A stretch of 64,000 nt of DNA from Areca catechu (GCA_021397845.1 CM038049.1:109150877-109214876); one strand, 5' to 3'. Positions 45,616-57,626 are shown, counted from the stretch's first letter. Notes: generated from the sequence alone by a model not told the origin. Numbers and translations: made by a program.

Positions 45616-47142
45616 TAATGTGGGATGACTCTAAGATTGCTAAATATATAGAAAAAATTATAAACTATTTTTTTTATAATTTTAATTTGCAGGCTAAATT
45701 TCCAAAATCAAGTAAAGACTAGCAAGATGACTAGCAATGCAAAGAGTCATCATGCAGGTGTGCTCATGCAAAATAATTAAAATAACAGGACCCAAGAATT
45801 GAGAAATTCCTGGCTTATGATAGCTATCTTCAATCAAATCAGAGGTTAAGAGAAGGGAAGGCTTCTTACTAGTCAGAGATTGAAAACTTTGCAATAGAAG
45901 AGATCACTCACACTCTGATTAGAGCCTGGATGAAGAAGCTTCAGTTCCCTTGGATCGGATGGCTGCTTTGGGCGGTCCTGGAAGCAAGGAAAGCCTCCTC
46001 GAGGGAGGTGAAACACCTTGGGGATCCTGCAAGCATCAGAGGATTGTTAGAAAGCAACAACAAAATAATAAAAGGAGATTAGGGTTTGAAGAAGGTGGAA
46101 TCAGGGTATGGGGTGGGCCGCTTGGTGAAGGATGATGGACTCCTTGCTTGGGAGACCTAGGGCACTCTTCTCTTAGGCGTATGAAGGCTTTGATGGCAGC
46201 AAGCTAGGGTGTGGAAGAATGCTAGGGCAGTAGGGGTTCGGCCAGGGTACAAGGGGAGCACTCTAACAAAACCAGAGAACCAACACTAGAACAAAACACA
46301 AGGCAATTAACTCAAAATTTCTGCAATGTTTAATTCATATGATAAAAAGATTGATTACAAGAGGGGGAGGGTTGGGGTATTTATAGATATTCTCTAAGTC
46401 CTCTCCTACTTAGGATAGGATTACAAAGTTGAGAGGGAGAGGGATTACAAGTTTGCTTAAGACTAGGAGAATACACTTTGAATGAAAAAGTATTTCTCCT
46501 TATTCTTCTTGGATTCCTTTCCTCATTTGACTTGGTCCAAGGGCTCTCTTTGAGCTTGGGCACCAATATGGAGTTGGGCTTGGATTTAGGGCAACAAGGG
46601 GCATCCTCCTTTTGATTGGTGCATGGGCTTTGGACCTTGGAAGCTGGGGTGCCCTGGTATCAGCATATTCGTTGGAATCTTGGTTCTGGGGCTCATGGGC
46701 TTGACTCCTAGGCTTAGAATCTCCTGGCCTAGGGTGCTGGCATATTCCTAGAATCATGGGTTTCCTAGCATCTAGCATATTCCGGTGCATCCGGAGGGAA
46801 TCTGGTATATGGAATGGCATCTAGAGGGAATCAGTGCATCTGGAGGTTGTCTAGGGTTCTTGGGTGTCAAACAAGATCCCATAAGTTGATGTAAATGCCT
46901 CTGTCTCCTGGATGAGGCCTGGTGGAACTCCAAGATAGGGTAACCTCTTCTCTTGTACAAAAATAGAACTCTACTGGACTAATACTTAAGTATAGGCCTC
47001 AATAACTGACTATGGTTGAGACAAATCAAATAGTCTCAACTTATTACAGGACTCAATCTTATTTGCTTACGAAAATGTGACACATAGCTAAGTAAACCAA
47101 ATAGGGCCCAGTAATCTGTGTTTGATCCTGGTGCCCCCACTA
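45616..47142 (-). repeat. 5' LTR of element K
   Basis: On the minus strand it starts at 47142 (TAGTGGGGGCACCAGGATC, terminal base changed from TGG) and ends TCCCACATTA at 45616. TATTTATA lies near 46377-46384. Confidence 0.87.
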
Positions 47143-48127
47143 GTGACTAAGCTCAAATTGACTCGAACAGTCGAGTCGACTCTATTGATAGACTGCTGAA
47201 ATTCGAGAATGCTTCATTAAATCCTATAATGGTTATGAGATATAATGGTGGGCATTTCTAGTTTTCATTGCAGCATTGCTAAAGTCCAAAGGGTTTGGTA
47301 ACTCCCTGGAATCCCAAGAGACTCCAAACTGTTTATTAATCTCTCATCAGGTCCTCTTAATGGTTTTGGGGACTGATTAAAAAGGCTGAGTTGAAGGTGA
47401 ATCATAATGCTTCATACCCATCTAAAAAAGGTCAAGAATCTGAAACTTCTCTTGATTAGAAGTCTTCCTCAACCTCTGAGAGATTGAGAGATCTGATCTC
47501 TTGGGAAGTGTGAGTTTTGGGAGGGATTCATGTGTGCTACCTTCTACTGAAGGTTTGGGATAGAGAGATCTGGGAAGAGTTCTTGGGTCCTTGTTCTAGT
47601 ACTCTTTTAGCAATAGGTTTTTCAAGGAGTTGAAGAACCATTCTTCAAGGAGTTGAAGGAGTCCTCCCTATCGATACTATTTTCGGAGGGGTTAGCACCT
47701 CAAAGGAAGGAGGAGAAGTCCCTCTATCTAGTGTGAACCACCCGTAGAGGCGGTACACGTGTGCTGCTCGTAGAGCTTGATCATCTTCCTGCAGGGCTAA
47801 TCTTCATCAGGTGCTGTTCTACCTTGCTATCGAAGCGTGTGCCTTCCAAGTGATCGTCATCCCAAAGGTATGGGCTTACATTATATATGTGTGACATATT
47901 ATTATTGCTGCACCATTATATGAATTCAAAGAATAGTTCTAGGTGTTTCATACTGTGCATACTTGATTTCGTATTTACATTACTCCAGATGTATCAAAAT
48001 CCATGTAGGGCCTATGTTAATTAGATTAACATCTTAATAAAATATTTTATCTTATTCCATTGTGCCATGTAGTTTAGAAAAAGTTTTTAGACTGCATGCA
48101 TCAAAGGTTCCTTCCACGAAATCTCCA
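47143..48127 (+). repeat. 5' LTR of copia H, third piece
   Basis: It resumes with a GTCGAC palindrome region (about 47158-47195: GACTCGAACAGTCGAGTCGACTC) and ends GAAATCTCCA at 48127. The motif lies at the place in the LTR where P has its own palindrome cluster. Position 47790-48127 matches the end of P's LTR in layout. Confidence 0.88.
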
Positions 48128-48128
48128 A

Positions 48129-48148
48129 TGGTATCAGAGCACTAGGTT
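48129..48148 (+). other. Primer-binding site of copia H
   Basis: TGGTATCAGAGC then ACTAGGTT, one base after the LTR end; an exact match to the plant tRNA-iMet type. Confidence 0.92.
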
Positions 48149-49306
48149 TTGTATGCATCTAGTTTAATATTTTTATGAAATCGATTTGATTTCCTTCATG
48201 TAGTACTCGGATTAAGGTTGATTCTCCATGGCCGTTAGGTCATAGGAGAGAAGCATGGTTTAAAGACCATCTCTTCCCATTCCAAGGGATTCTCCTATGG
48301 TGTGTAGGAGTGCCACTGCATCATGACCTTTTGAAGAAGAAAGTAAAGGATTTGATAGATTAAAATTATTTTGATCTATGTATGTTAGGTCATGACAAAG
48401 TTTAGATAAGATCTAAAACATGTTGGGTCTAGAAACTTTGAAAAGTTCAAGTGAAAATGACTAAAACTTGAAGTTACTGTTTCTGCTCTGATGAACCGAG
48501 TCGACTCAACCCCTGCTCGAGTCGACTCAATTCAGTAGATAGTTCATTCTATCTATTTTTTGTGTTCTGGATTAGCTGACTCAACCAGTATGAGCCGACT
48601 AGACCAGAAAGGTATGAAACAGTAAGTTTGAAGTTTAGAGTCTTTCTTTTGTGAAATTGTTTCACTTGGTTTAATTGAAAATGTTTCAATCAGCATGTTA
48701 CACTTAATTGAAAATTAATATGTATATTTTTAAGATTTAGGATGTGATTCTAATCTTAAGTCATGATTGATAAACCATGGGTTGATTGGGTTAGCTAGAA
48801 TTTGGTCCTTAAATGGGTTAGACCTAGGTTTAGATGAATGGACTAAATAGAAAAAAGACTAATCAAAAGTTGAATTAGGTCTTTCCTCTATAGATCTCTC
48901 TAATAGTTAGTTAGATCAGTCCATACATCCAAATGGACTTGATTTGTGGCTTCATAGTGAGCCCAGATCTTTAGGTTAGTCTGATTGAGTCTAGTAAACC
49001 GCTTAGTGTCTAAGGTAAGTTTGACAGTTATGATCTAGGTTCTTTGGGGCTAACTCTTACTTAGCCAACTTATGGTTGGTGTCTAAGGTAAGAGGCTTAC
49101 TTGGCTTAACCCATCCCTTGATCTTACTTACCTGGCTAATGTGGTGAATCAGATCAGATTAGACTATCTCTTGATTCGAGTTGACCCATGTCAACTAAGT
49201 TTAATCAGTTTGATTGATTTAGGTGCCCATGGACTAATTTGATCTTGAAACCCTCTAAGAGTTTGGTGGGGATTTTCTTGATCAAGGTCTATGTCTCTTT
49301 TACATG
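48149..49306 (+). other. Leader of copia H, first part
   Basis: Non-coding and alignable with P's leader. GAGTCGACTC palindromes lie at 48498-48530, and CTTACTTAGCCA and CTTACCTGGCTA at about 49066 and 49129, with GGTTGGTGTCTAAGG between them. Confidence 0.8.
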
Positions 49307-50773
49307 CGTTGCCTAGAAATGGAGCCCAAGAGGGGGGCGGTGAATTCGGTCTTTCAAAAATTTAAGTAATTATGTGCCGGTCTTGAAGTGTTTGTGAGAA
49401 ATGTGATTAAACTCAATGATATGCAGCGGATAATAGTAAATTAAAATGCAAAAAATAAAGTGCAAGTGATAGAAAGAGCAATCACATACAAACACCAAGT
49501 TTTATAGTGGTTCGGTGCACTCCAAGCACCTATGTCCACTCCCCAAGCTACCCTTGGAAATTTCCACTATAACCTCTTCAAGATTACAGCCGACTTGTTT
49601 TCCAAGGCTCACAAGTCAAAACCTAAGTTGGTTTTGTCACCTAGGCTCACCAACAACCTTTACAACTTATTTTATCTTCGAGCTCACAAGTTAAACCCTA
49701 GTTGGTTTTGTACCTTTGGCTCACCAACAACCTCAACAACATACTTTCAAAATACCCTTGAAAGCTTGGTCAACAAAGTATAAAGATAAAGATACAAGAA
49801 TAAAAGCACAATCAAACTCTCTTCTAGAGTGGAATATAGAAGCTTTGAGGCTCTTGAAGATGCTTGTCTTGTCTTCTCTTTGCAATCTTCTCAAAGAAAG
49901 TTTTGGAAAGCTAAAATGATAGGCTTGTAAGCTTTTGGATGGAATCTCTCCTTTTTTGGCGTTTGGAAGTGAAGTTCTTAAAAGAATATTTGACTTTGTG
50001 TGTTCAATGGAGTTCAATGCTTCATGAATGAGTTTGGTGAAGCTTAAATACTTCAAAAACTTCCAAAAAATGGTTTGAGACTGTTGGAGGATCAAAACTA
50101 GCCATTTGGGGCTTGAAAAGATGAAATCTGCCTCTCAAAAAATAGAGCTGTTGAAGCTGTCAGAACTTGTGAGTCGACACTTGACTTCCAGGTGTTGATA
50201 CTTGGTTCCCAGGTATCGACACTTAGTCCTGCAGGTGTTGACACTTGAATTTCAGGTGTCGACACTTGAAGCTCATTTGTCGACACTTGACACAAAAACA
50301 CTCCAAATGGCAAGTTCTGTATTTTCAAAAAATCTCAAGCCTTAAGTCGACACTTGAATTCTAGGTGTCGACACTTGTGTCTCTGGTGTCAACACTTGAA
50401 TTCTAGGTGTCGACACTTGACATGCCAGTGAAGAGTTTTTGCATGCCAGTAGCTGAAGTGTCAACACTTGGGGAGTCATGAGTTGACACTTGGTTCTGCA
50501 GTTTGCCAAAACATGTGCCAAAACTCCCAAAAGCTTAAAGATCTTCAATGAAACTTCAAAAAATCTTTTATAAACCATGATTGATCATCTTTGAGGCCCT
50601 TTTTCAGTTGAGAAGACTTTCCAAAACTTGAAAATTGCTCAGCTTCATGATACTTCTATTTTGAGAATTTTGAGGTGCATGTATCTTGTAACTCATAACT
50701 ATAATTGAAACATTGGTACAAAATATGTACTCAACATTTTGTTAGTCATCAAAATCAAGGGCTAAAGCCAATA
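49307..50773 (+). mobile_element. Element N: solo LTR with a GTCGAC array
   Basis: A 1467-bp insertion in the leader of H, recognised because P's leader is continuous at this point. Imperfect duplication ACATG (49302-49306) and ATATG (50774-50778). The start (GCCTAGAAATGGAGCCC, GAGGGGGGCGGTGAATTCGG) and ACACCAAGTTTTATAGTGG are features I associate with a common plant LTR type; I cannot assign its superfamily. A dense cluster of about twelve GTCGACACTTG-type motifs lies at 50168-50500. The terminal TG and CA are not intact. Confidence 0.65.
50168..50500. repeat. Cluster of GTCGACACTTG motifs in element N
   Basis: About twelve copies of GTGTCGACACTTGAAT-like or GTGAGTCGACACTTG sequence with decayed variants (GTTGACACTTG, ATCGACACTTAG), 15-40 bases apart. 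This is the same motif as in copia P, although N is a different element. Confidence 0.88.
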
Positions 50774-51385
50774 ATATGTCATAAAGATTTAAATCCTCTA
50801 AATTATTAGGTCCATAAAAAGACTGAGTTATGTGATAGCCTAAGTCTTAGCCTCCTATTAAGTTGGATTGGTAATGAGTCCATAAGTTGGGTGATCATCG
50901 GCAGTTCCAAAGAACGGGTGGTCATCAGGTGAGTGGGATTGCCATTCAACATATGATAGCTCAGTGTGACTATCTTAACACATGGTCAGGTGGGCCGACC
51001 AAAGTCGGGCTTGATCATGTGTTAGTTAGAAGCATTGAATTCGATCATGTTAATGGTTGGACCTAACCAGGATCGTCAATAGGAGGCCCAAAGACCGATT
51101 GTGAGGACCCCTAGGGCAAAATGAATACTGGGAGTTGCTTGGAGAAGCAATTGGTATTATAACTACTTTTAGATGCATTTGAGTTGGCTGGCCAAAGTCA
51201 GGCTCATATATAGTATATTGGATCCTAGTACCCGCTAAAGGATAAATGTTATTCTTTAGATTGGAGTGTAGAGGCTACCAATCTAAATAAAATAATGGGA
51301 GAAACTTTTAGACTAAAATCCATGTGTTTAGGATTTTAAAATGATTCATATACTAAAAGGTGTTGTTCTTCTTTTTCTTCAGAAA
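50774..51385 (+). other. Leader of copia H, second part
   Basis: It resumes at AAATCCTCTAAATTATTAGG, which is continuous with AAACCCTCTAAATTATTAGG at 10266-10285 in P. Non-coding, ending at the gag start. Confidence 0.85.
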
Positions 51386-52290
51386 ATGTCGACCACTTTA
51401 TTGCTCCAGTCATTATTAAATAATGACAAACTTTCTAGATCTAATTTCGATAGCTGGTATCGAAAACTCAGGATAGTCCTAGAGCACGAGCGGATCCTCT
51501 ATATGATAACCGATCCGACACCTGAGATCCCAGCCCCCAATGCTCATGGCACTGTCAGGGACACTTACCAGAAGTGGATCTCTGACTGCACCATGGTGTG
51601 TTGCATTATGTTGGCTACGAGGAACAATGAGTTCAGTTACAAATTTGAGGAGGCCCAGCTAGAAGAGATTCTTTAAAGATTGAAAGAATCTTTTGGCACT
51701 CTAGATGATATGGAGAGATACCGGATCTCTTTCACCATCTATAACATGCATATGAATGATGGAGCTTCGGTAACTAGTCATGTAATGTATATGATTGAGT
51801 TATTTGATTGTTTGGGCAAACTCGGATGTCCATTGCATGAGCAGCTTGGCAAGGATACGATACTGAATTCTCTGCCCCCTTCTAACTAGGTCTTTCTTGA
51901 TAATTTCAGAATGAATAGACCTGCAGTAAACTATTATAAGATGTTAGGACAACAGTAGACTTATGAGACAGACCACAATCTCAATACAGGATTGGTGAAT
52001 TTGGTGGGAGGTTTTGGAGCAGGGCGTCATCCCTTTGGGAAGAAGAAGAAAAAAAAAAGAAAAACTTGAAGGTGCAAAGTGCTGGACAAAGTCAAACTAG
52101 GAGGGTGAAGGCTGATAAGAGTAAGGTAGAGTGCTTTTTCTATAAGAAGTCGGGTCACTGGAAGCAGAATTGTTCTGCTTACCTTGCCACTCTGGACCCA
52201 AACAAGCAAAGGAAGGGAAAATAGCAAGCTATTGCTGGTCAAGGTATTTATATGATAAATCCTTGTAGTTTTTCTATTTGTGATACTACT
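51386..52290 (+). pseudogene. Copia H gag
   Basis: The start at 51386 (MSTTLLLQSLLNNDKLSRSN) precedes NFDSWYRKLRIVLEHERILY and DTYQKWISD; stops occur at 51674 and about 51887. The zinc knuckle near 52131-52175 reads CFFYKKSGHWKQNC: the second Cys has become Tyr, so it could not bind zinc properly. Length and order match P's gag. Gag would form the particle shell. Confidence 0.87.
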
Positions 52291-53638
52291 AGCTAGGTAT
52301 TGGATACTAGAAGTCCTTACCATATTTTCAATTCTTTGCAGGGACTTCGAGTTAGTAGAAGATTCAAGAGTGGTGAAAGGTTTCTGAACATTGGGAATGG
52401 AAGTCAAGCTCCAGTTCTGGAGTTGGGAACTATTTCTTTGTATTTCGAGTCTTGTATTGTCATTCTTAATGATTATCATTTTTGTCCTTCCTTTTTAGTG
52501 AATATCATTTCTTTAGGCTGATGGCCAAAGATGGTTATGAATTATCTATAAAGAATGATATTTGTAATATAACGTTGAATGGTTCTAATGTGATGTTTAG
52601 ACAAGTGAAGAATGGCGTATATGTACTGTCATAGCCTATTATTGTATTATACACTACTAATAAATGCCCTAGATTAGATAAAGTCATTGATATTTATCTC
52701 TGGCACTGTAGGCTAGGTCATATAAACAAGAACAAGATAAATAAGTTGGTGGGAGAAAGTCTCCTATATATCACTGAGAGTGAATCTTTACGAACTTGTG
52801 AATCATGTCTTCTTGGAAAAATGACCAAGTCACCTTTTACTGGAAAAGGGAAAGAGCCAGTGATATTCTAAGTCTGATACATACTGATGTATGTGGACCT
52901 ATGAATATCAATGCAAGAGGTGGATATAGTTATTTCATTATATTTACAGACGATCTTTCGAGATACGGTTTTGTCTACCTAATAAGACATAAATCTAACT
53001 CGTTTGAAATATTCAAACATTATCATAATGAAGTTGAAAAATAAACTAAAAAGTTTATTAAAATCCTTCGATCAGATCAAGGTAGTGAATACCTTTCCAA
53101 TGAGTTTCTGACTTATCTTGAAGAGAATGGGATTCTCTCTCAATGGACCCCTCCAGGGATACCTCAGCTAAATGGTGTGTCTGAAAGGAGGAATCGAACT
53201 CTACTAGACATGGTTCGATCCATGATGGGCTTAGCAAGTTTGTCGAAATCCTTTTAGGGATATGCACTTGAGTCAACGTCTTACCTTCTAAATAGAGTTT
53301 CAAGTAAATCCATTGATAAAACACCATATGAGATATGGACTGGAAGTAAGCCAACTCTCTCTCACCTTCGGATTTCGGGGTGTCCGGCTTATGTCAAGCA
53401 TTTGGAGATGGATAAGATATGACCTAAGTTTGATAGGTGTCTCTTTGTTGGGTATCCTAAAGAATCCAAAGGGTATTATTTCTATCTACCTGAGAAACAA
53501 AAGTTGTTCATCAGTCTTAGGGCAACCTTTTTAGAAAAGGAGTACCTTGGTGGAGGCATTCAAGCTACTGAGGTTGAACTTGGGAAAGTTTAACAGATAG
53601 AAGAACCTTCTCACTCTAAGGCCATTATAGAACCGGAT
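52291..53638 (+). pseudogene. Copia H protease and integrase
   Basis: The protease site reads VLDTRSPYHI, with the catalytic-loop Gly replaced by Arg. The integrase has HCRLGHINKNK and CESCLLGKM (zinc site intact), then LIHTDVCGP, FTDDLSRYGFVYL and NGVSERRNRTLL, so all three catalytic acidic residues are present, although in fragments of different frames. TPYEIWTGSKPTLSHLRISG and GYPKESKGYYFYLPEKQ follow. Stops near 52294, 53042, 53255 and 53421. Confidence 0.87.
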
Positions 53639-53872
53639 TTGATTAGATCAGATCCAGAGCCCATGCTGCAACCATTAAGGAGATCTGGTAGAGTACCACA
53701 TCAACTGGATAGATACTACAGTTTCTTGGTCCAGGATAGTGATCCTGTTGAGCTCGATGAGAACAACGAGGATTCGATCACTTACATGGATGCAATTTCA
53801 AGGTCTGATTCTAAGTCAGGGCTAAGAGCCATGAAATCCAAAATGGAGTCCATGGAAATCAACAATGTATGG
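53639..53872 (+). pseudogene. Copia H RT, first piece
   Basis: Open frame with RRSGRVPHQLDRYYSFLVQD and MKSKMESMEINNVW, colinear with P at 13105-13335. It is cut by M after NNVW. P continues ...TLVGPPEG; H resumes at 60577 with VDPPKRIKSIGCKW, so about seven bases expected between the flanks are missing. Confidence 0.87.
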
Positions 53873-55472
53873 TGATAGGGACATCAAGCAAAGGCAAATA
53901 CATTTCAAGCAACTCACTTTTAAAGAAGCTACTTCCATGAGCCAAATCAAGAAGGAGAAAGAGGGCCCCAATTTTCATGAATCGACTCATGCACCTTGAG
54001 TCGACTCAACCTGTCCTCGAGTCAACACCTTTATGGTTATCAAATCTTATTTATTTGCCACTTGCAAGTTTATTGGAGCACCACTTGAAGCACCCTTGAA
54101 AGAGCCTTGGACGCCATTCCCTTATGACACTTGGGAGTTTCCTTTTGATTACATTTGGAGGCACCCTTGGATGACATGTGGAAGATCCCCTCAATGACAC
54201 TTGCAGGTCCTTTTTTAGCAACACTTGGAAGACTCTCTTAATGATACATGGCAGCATTTCTTGCTCACCTCATCACATTCACTTGGAAGACATTCCCACT
54301 TGGAGGCCACTTCATCAAGATTCTTCCGGGGATCACATGAGAGGAAGAAACCACCTACAAATTCCCTAACAAGTCTCTAACAAATCTTCAACTAACATGA
54401 CATGTAGGATGCCACTTGGTCCTCCACTTCATCAGCCATCAAGGCCTTTACATTAGCAAGGAGAGCCACATGGAGGGCACTTGGCGCCACATGGGATGAG
54501 TTTCTACAAGGAAATATTGTTGGAACTACTTTTTTGTTAGAAAAACTAATCTAGAGATTAGTTAGGAGTTGGTTCTAACTAACCTAGGGATTAGTTATGG
54601 GATAACACTCTCTTGGACGAATTAAGTGGAGCCCCTTGGCCTATATATAGGGCCCAAGCATCCCTTCTCATAATCAATTTCCATTTGATATTCAATTGAT
54701 GCATGATATTGAGTTTGGTTTTCTATCTTCTTACTGAATTCTAGTATAGGTTTTTCCTCATGTGGAGAGGGTGAGATGCCCTTAATTTAGCTAGTTTTCT
54801 TCATTCCCTAGTCCTAAAGCTAGGTCACTCCTTGAGGGAGAGGGTGAGAGGCCTATTTTTCACTTCAAAGAAGACCTAACAAGGTCCTAGAAGTGCACTC
54901 CAAGAGGGGGAGGGTGTGAGACCCAAAGCTTGCCGCCTAGCTTCAATCCATCCCCAACTTTTCTTCTCCTTGCTTTTCTTTGTTACATTCTTTCTTTCAA
55001 CTTGCTTCCATGCCTTATATCACTTTCTTAGCAGGTTCTCTTGATTGATTTGAAGTTGAAGATGAAGGTTCTTTGCCATGATCCAAGTGCAAGGTGAATT
55101 CACAAGTTGAAGGAGTTCTAGTCTTACAATCTAAACCTCTTTCCTAGAGTGATGAGTGAACCCTTCCACCAAATGTTTAGCCATCATTATTGGTAGGAAA
55201 ACCCTTCCTAAGCTTCATTAGATCTAATCATTCGAAGGTTAACATGTTCTAGTAATGATGGTTTCCTTGCCATAAAGATCCTATTCTTTGTTTTAACTAG
55301 ATCTACATTGCGGGTATTGTAATTTAGATCAACTAGTCTCTTTCATGAAAATTCTTTTCTTGGATTAATTTAGCTCATTTTTGAGTGAATTTATTGCTCA
55401 ATTTAGCTTACTAATCATCTTGCTTGAGTCTCCATCCAGCATTAATGCATGATCTCTTCCCGTCCCGCATCA
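53873..55472 (+). repeat. 5' LTR of element M
   Basis: TATATATA lies at 54642-54649. A GAGTCGACTCAACC motif lies near 53996-54012, matching the leader of copia H. The LTR ends CCCGCATCA, followed by the primer site TTTGGTATCAGAGC at 55476-55489. Confidence 0.92.
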
Positions 55473-55489
55473 ATTTTTGGTATCAGAGC

Positions 55490-57013
55490 TTATGGTTTAC
55501 TAGGTCAAGTTGCTGAAATTTTGTTCCTTTGTGTGTTGCTTGTCTTCAAGTCTGAAATTCAAAGCCAAAATTCAAGATTTAAATTTTAAAATTTGGGATA
55601 TAAAATATTAACTTTGATATTTGAAAGTTTTAATTTAAATTTAAATTTTTTAAGATTTTTAAATTTAAATTTTAAATTTTGAATCTAGTTAATTGGAGGT
55701 TTGTTTGATTACTGAAATTTCTGCTCCTGTATTAATCTGAGTATTCCACGAATTTTAGTAATTTTTTCATGGTGCAAAAAAATCCAAAACAATTCTTTTG
55801 ATACATTTTTGGATGTTAGGATCTTATATCTAATATTTTTTAAAAAAATTATTTTGCAATTTTTGTAGTTTAAAATTCGTTACATCACATTGCTCTTTTA
55901 GTTAGCTAGTACTTGCTTCAATTCTAGTTTCATGCCATTTAGTTTTTCCATTAAATTTTAGAAAAAATTCAAAAAAAAAAAAAAATTCTCTTAATTTTAG
56001 ATTTGAATTTGACATCTCCACTTTTAAAAATTTGAATTCTGAAAAAATCTTGAATTTAAATTTCGAATTTTAGGTGTTATATGGTTAAAGGTTTGTTAGC
56101 TAGAAGTTTCTTGTAACAACATTTACAACAAGCTTTTAAAAATGAATTTCTTAATCAAAATTTAAGAATTAAATTTCAAAATTTGAAATCTGAAATCTTA
56201 ACTCTGAGATCTAATAATTAAATTTTAAATTTTAAATTTTTGAAATTTTAAAATTTTACTTTCGAAATTTTAAAACTAGTTAGTTGGGAGTTTGCTAGTG
56301 GCTGAAATTTTTTCTTAAAACAACTTTTACCTCCAAGAATAAATTTTCTAACTAAAATTCAAAATTTAAAATTCAAAGTTTGAGTTTTAAAATCAGAATT
56401 TCTAGATCTACAATTTTTAATTTAAATTTTGGATTTTTGAAAATTTGAAATTCGAGTTTGAATCACATATTTGTGCTAGTCTAGATATCTTGTTAGCTAG
56501 TTGGTTATTTGTACATCTAATTCAAAATCATTTTAAGGGCATTCAATATAACATAAGGGGAGGAGGTAATTTTCTTTCCTTAGCCCACAACAATCATCTA
56601 TCATTGTGCATTGACCTAAGCTTTAATATAAAATTAAGTAGAAACCTAAAACTAGGGACACCCACAAGTCGGGATTAAGTGCAAGATAAGGCAAAGTGTT
56701 ATTTGAGTTTGTACTTATTTCTTAGAAATTGGTGTCCAAAGGCTAGAGGTCCAATGACAAACACCTTAAGCAGACTTGGGGTTCTTTAATTGGATCCTCG
56801 CGAGAGCGAGGGGGGCCTCCCACATTCTCACCTCTTACCTGGCCAGTGAAAAGGGTTATTGCATCCTTAACTAGTGCCTAGTCAAGTCCTATATTTTGAA
56901 CTTCTAGGTCTAAGAGCCCTAGAAGATAGGTTTGTACTTCTTGTTTTTTATACTGCATGTCTATTAGGTCAACAGCTTTATACCAATAGTCCTACACTCA
57001 GTCTGATTTACCA
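55490..57013 (+). other. Leader of element M with AT-rich low-complexity tract
   Basis: From about 55560 to 56460 the sequence is a nearly uninterrupted mix of AAATTT, TTTAAA and GAATTT words in both orientations, with an A14-like run at 55969-55984. No gene is supported (the frame 56445-56678 has no recognisable content). The conserved module follows at 56735-56845 (separate entry). Confidence 0.85.
56735..56845 (+). promoter_or_regulatory. Conserved leader module of element M
   Basis: GGTGTCCAAAGGCTAGAGG, spacer, CTTTAATTGGATCC, hairpin 56796-56811 (CCTCGC-GAGA-GCGAGG, perfect 6-bp stem), GGGGCCTCCCAC, then ACCTCTTACCTGGCCA near 56829-56844. It has the same order as in B, E and K. Confidence 0.7.
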
Positions 57014-57610
57014 ATGGAATCCAATCTTGAATTCTTTATGAGGACTATGACTGAAAAAATTGATACCCTAACTAAACAATTAGGGTAAATGAACAAAAAG
57101 TTAGGACAAGTGAATAATCAAATCGGGATCCTCGAAAAAGATTGCTTGACCCATACTAATCCTAAATCACCTCCCCTTGGTCCAAGAGCCCATTATCATG
57201 ATCTCACCCCTGAATATAACCCTAATTGCTCCTACCCAGACTTTGTAGATCAAGAGGAGAGAGTCTTTAGGAGCAATCGACCCTATGCACCCACTTTTGA
57301 TGGAAACCCCGAGGTGTATGTCAATTGGAAGAAGAGAATGGATCAATATTTTGAGTGGGATGAAATGTCAAAATTAAAGAAGTATCAATTTGCCAAATTA
57401 AAGCTAGTCCAATATGCTAAGTCATATTGGAGAGATGTTGAGTATAAAAGTTATCATGGAGGGAATAAAATAGTTACTTGGAGAGATATGAAGAGTAAGT
57501 TGTGGAAAAAGTACCTAAGCAAAATCTTCCAAACCAATAGTATAAATTGAGATAAGATGATAAAACTGTGTTTAAATATATTGCTGAATTTAATGAGTAT
57601 GAGGGAGTGT
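57014..57610 (+). pseudogene. Element M gag
   Basis: The start at 57014 (MESNLEFFMRTMTEKIDTLTKQLG, stop at about 57086) continues with NKKLGQVNNQIGILEKD, then SNRPYAPTFDGNPEVYVNWK, RMDQYFEWDEMSK, KYQFAKLKLVQYAKSYW and WRDMKSKLWKKYL, the first half of the retrotransposon gag domain. After 57550 it goes out of frame (FNEYEGV...). The C-terminal half of the capsid and the zinc knuckle are missing. Confidence 0.85.
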
Positions 57611-57626
57611 AGAAGAGACTAAATCC

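Larger units (their letters stand above)
39529..47142 (-). mobile_element. Element K: non-autonomous gypsy, same family as E
   Basis: LTRs are 39529-41074 and 45616-47142 (about 1.53-1.55 kb), starting TGGTGGGGGCAC on the minus strand at the left copy. The interior (41075-45615) contains a solo LTR (41311-42765). It has a primer site, a leader module, a duplicated gag N-terminus and acidic tail, a fragment of integrase and the chromodomain tail. Protease, RT, RNase H and even the capsid block are absent. The flanks are copia H LTR on both sides. No clean TSD was found at the edges. Confidence 0.85.

Noticed and set aside
39505..47160. A TSD for element K
   Set aside because: The candidate flanks (TGAGT or GAGTC on the left, GTGAC on the right) do not match; the edges have mutated.
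55490..57013. A coding frame at 56445-56678 in the AT-rich leader of M
   Set aside because: No domain, low complexity, and no counterpart in leaders of related elements.
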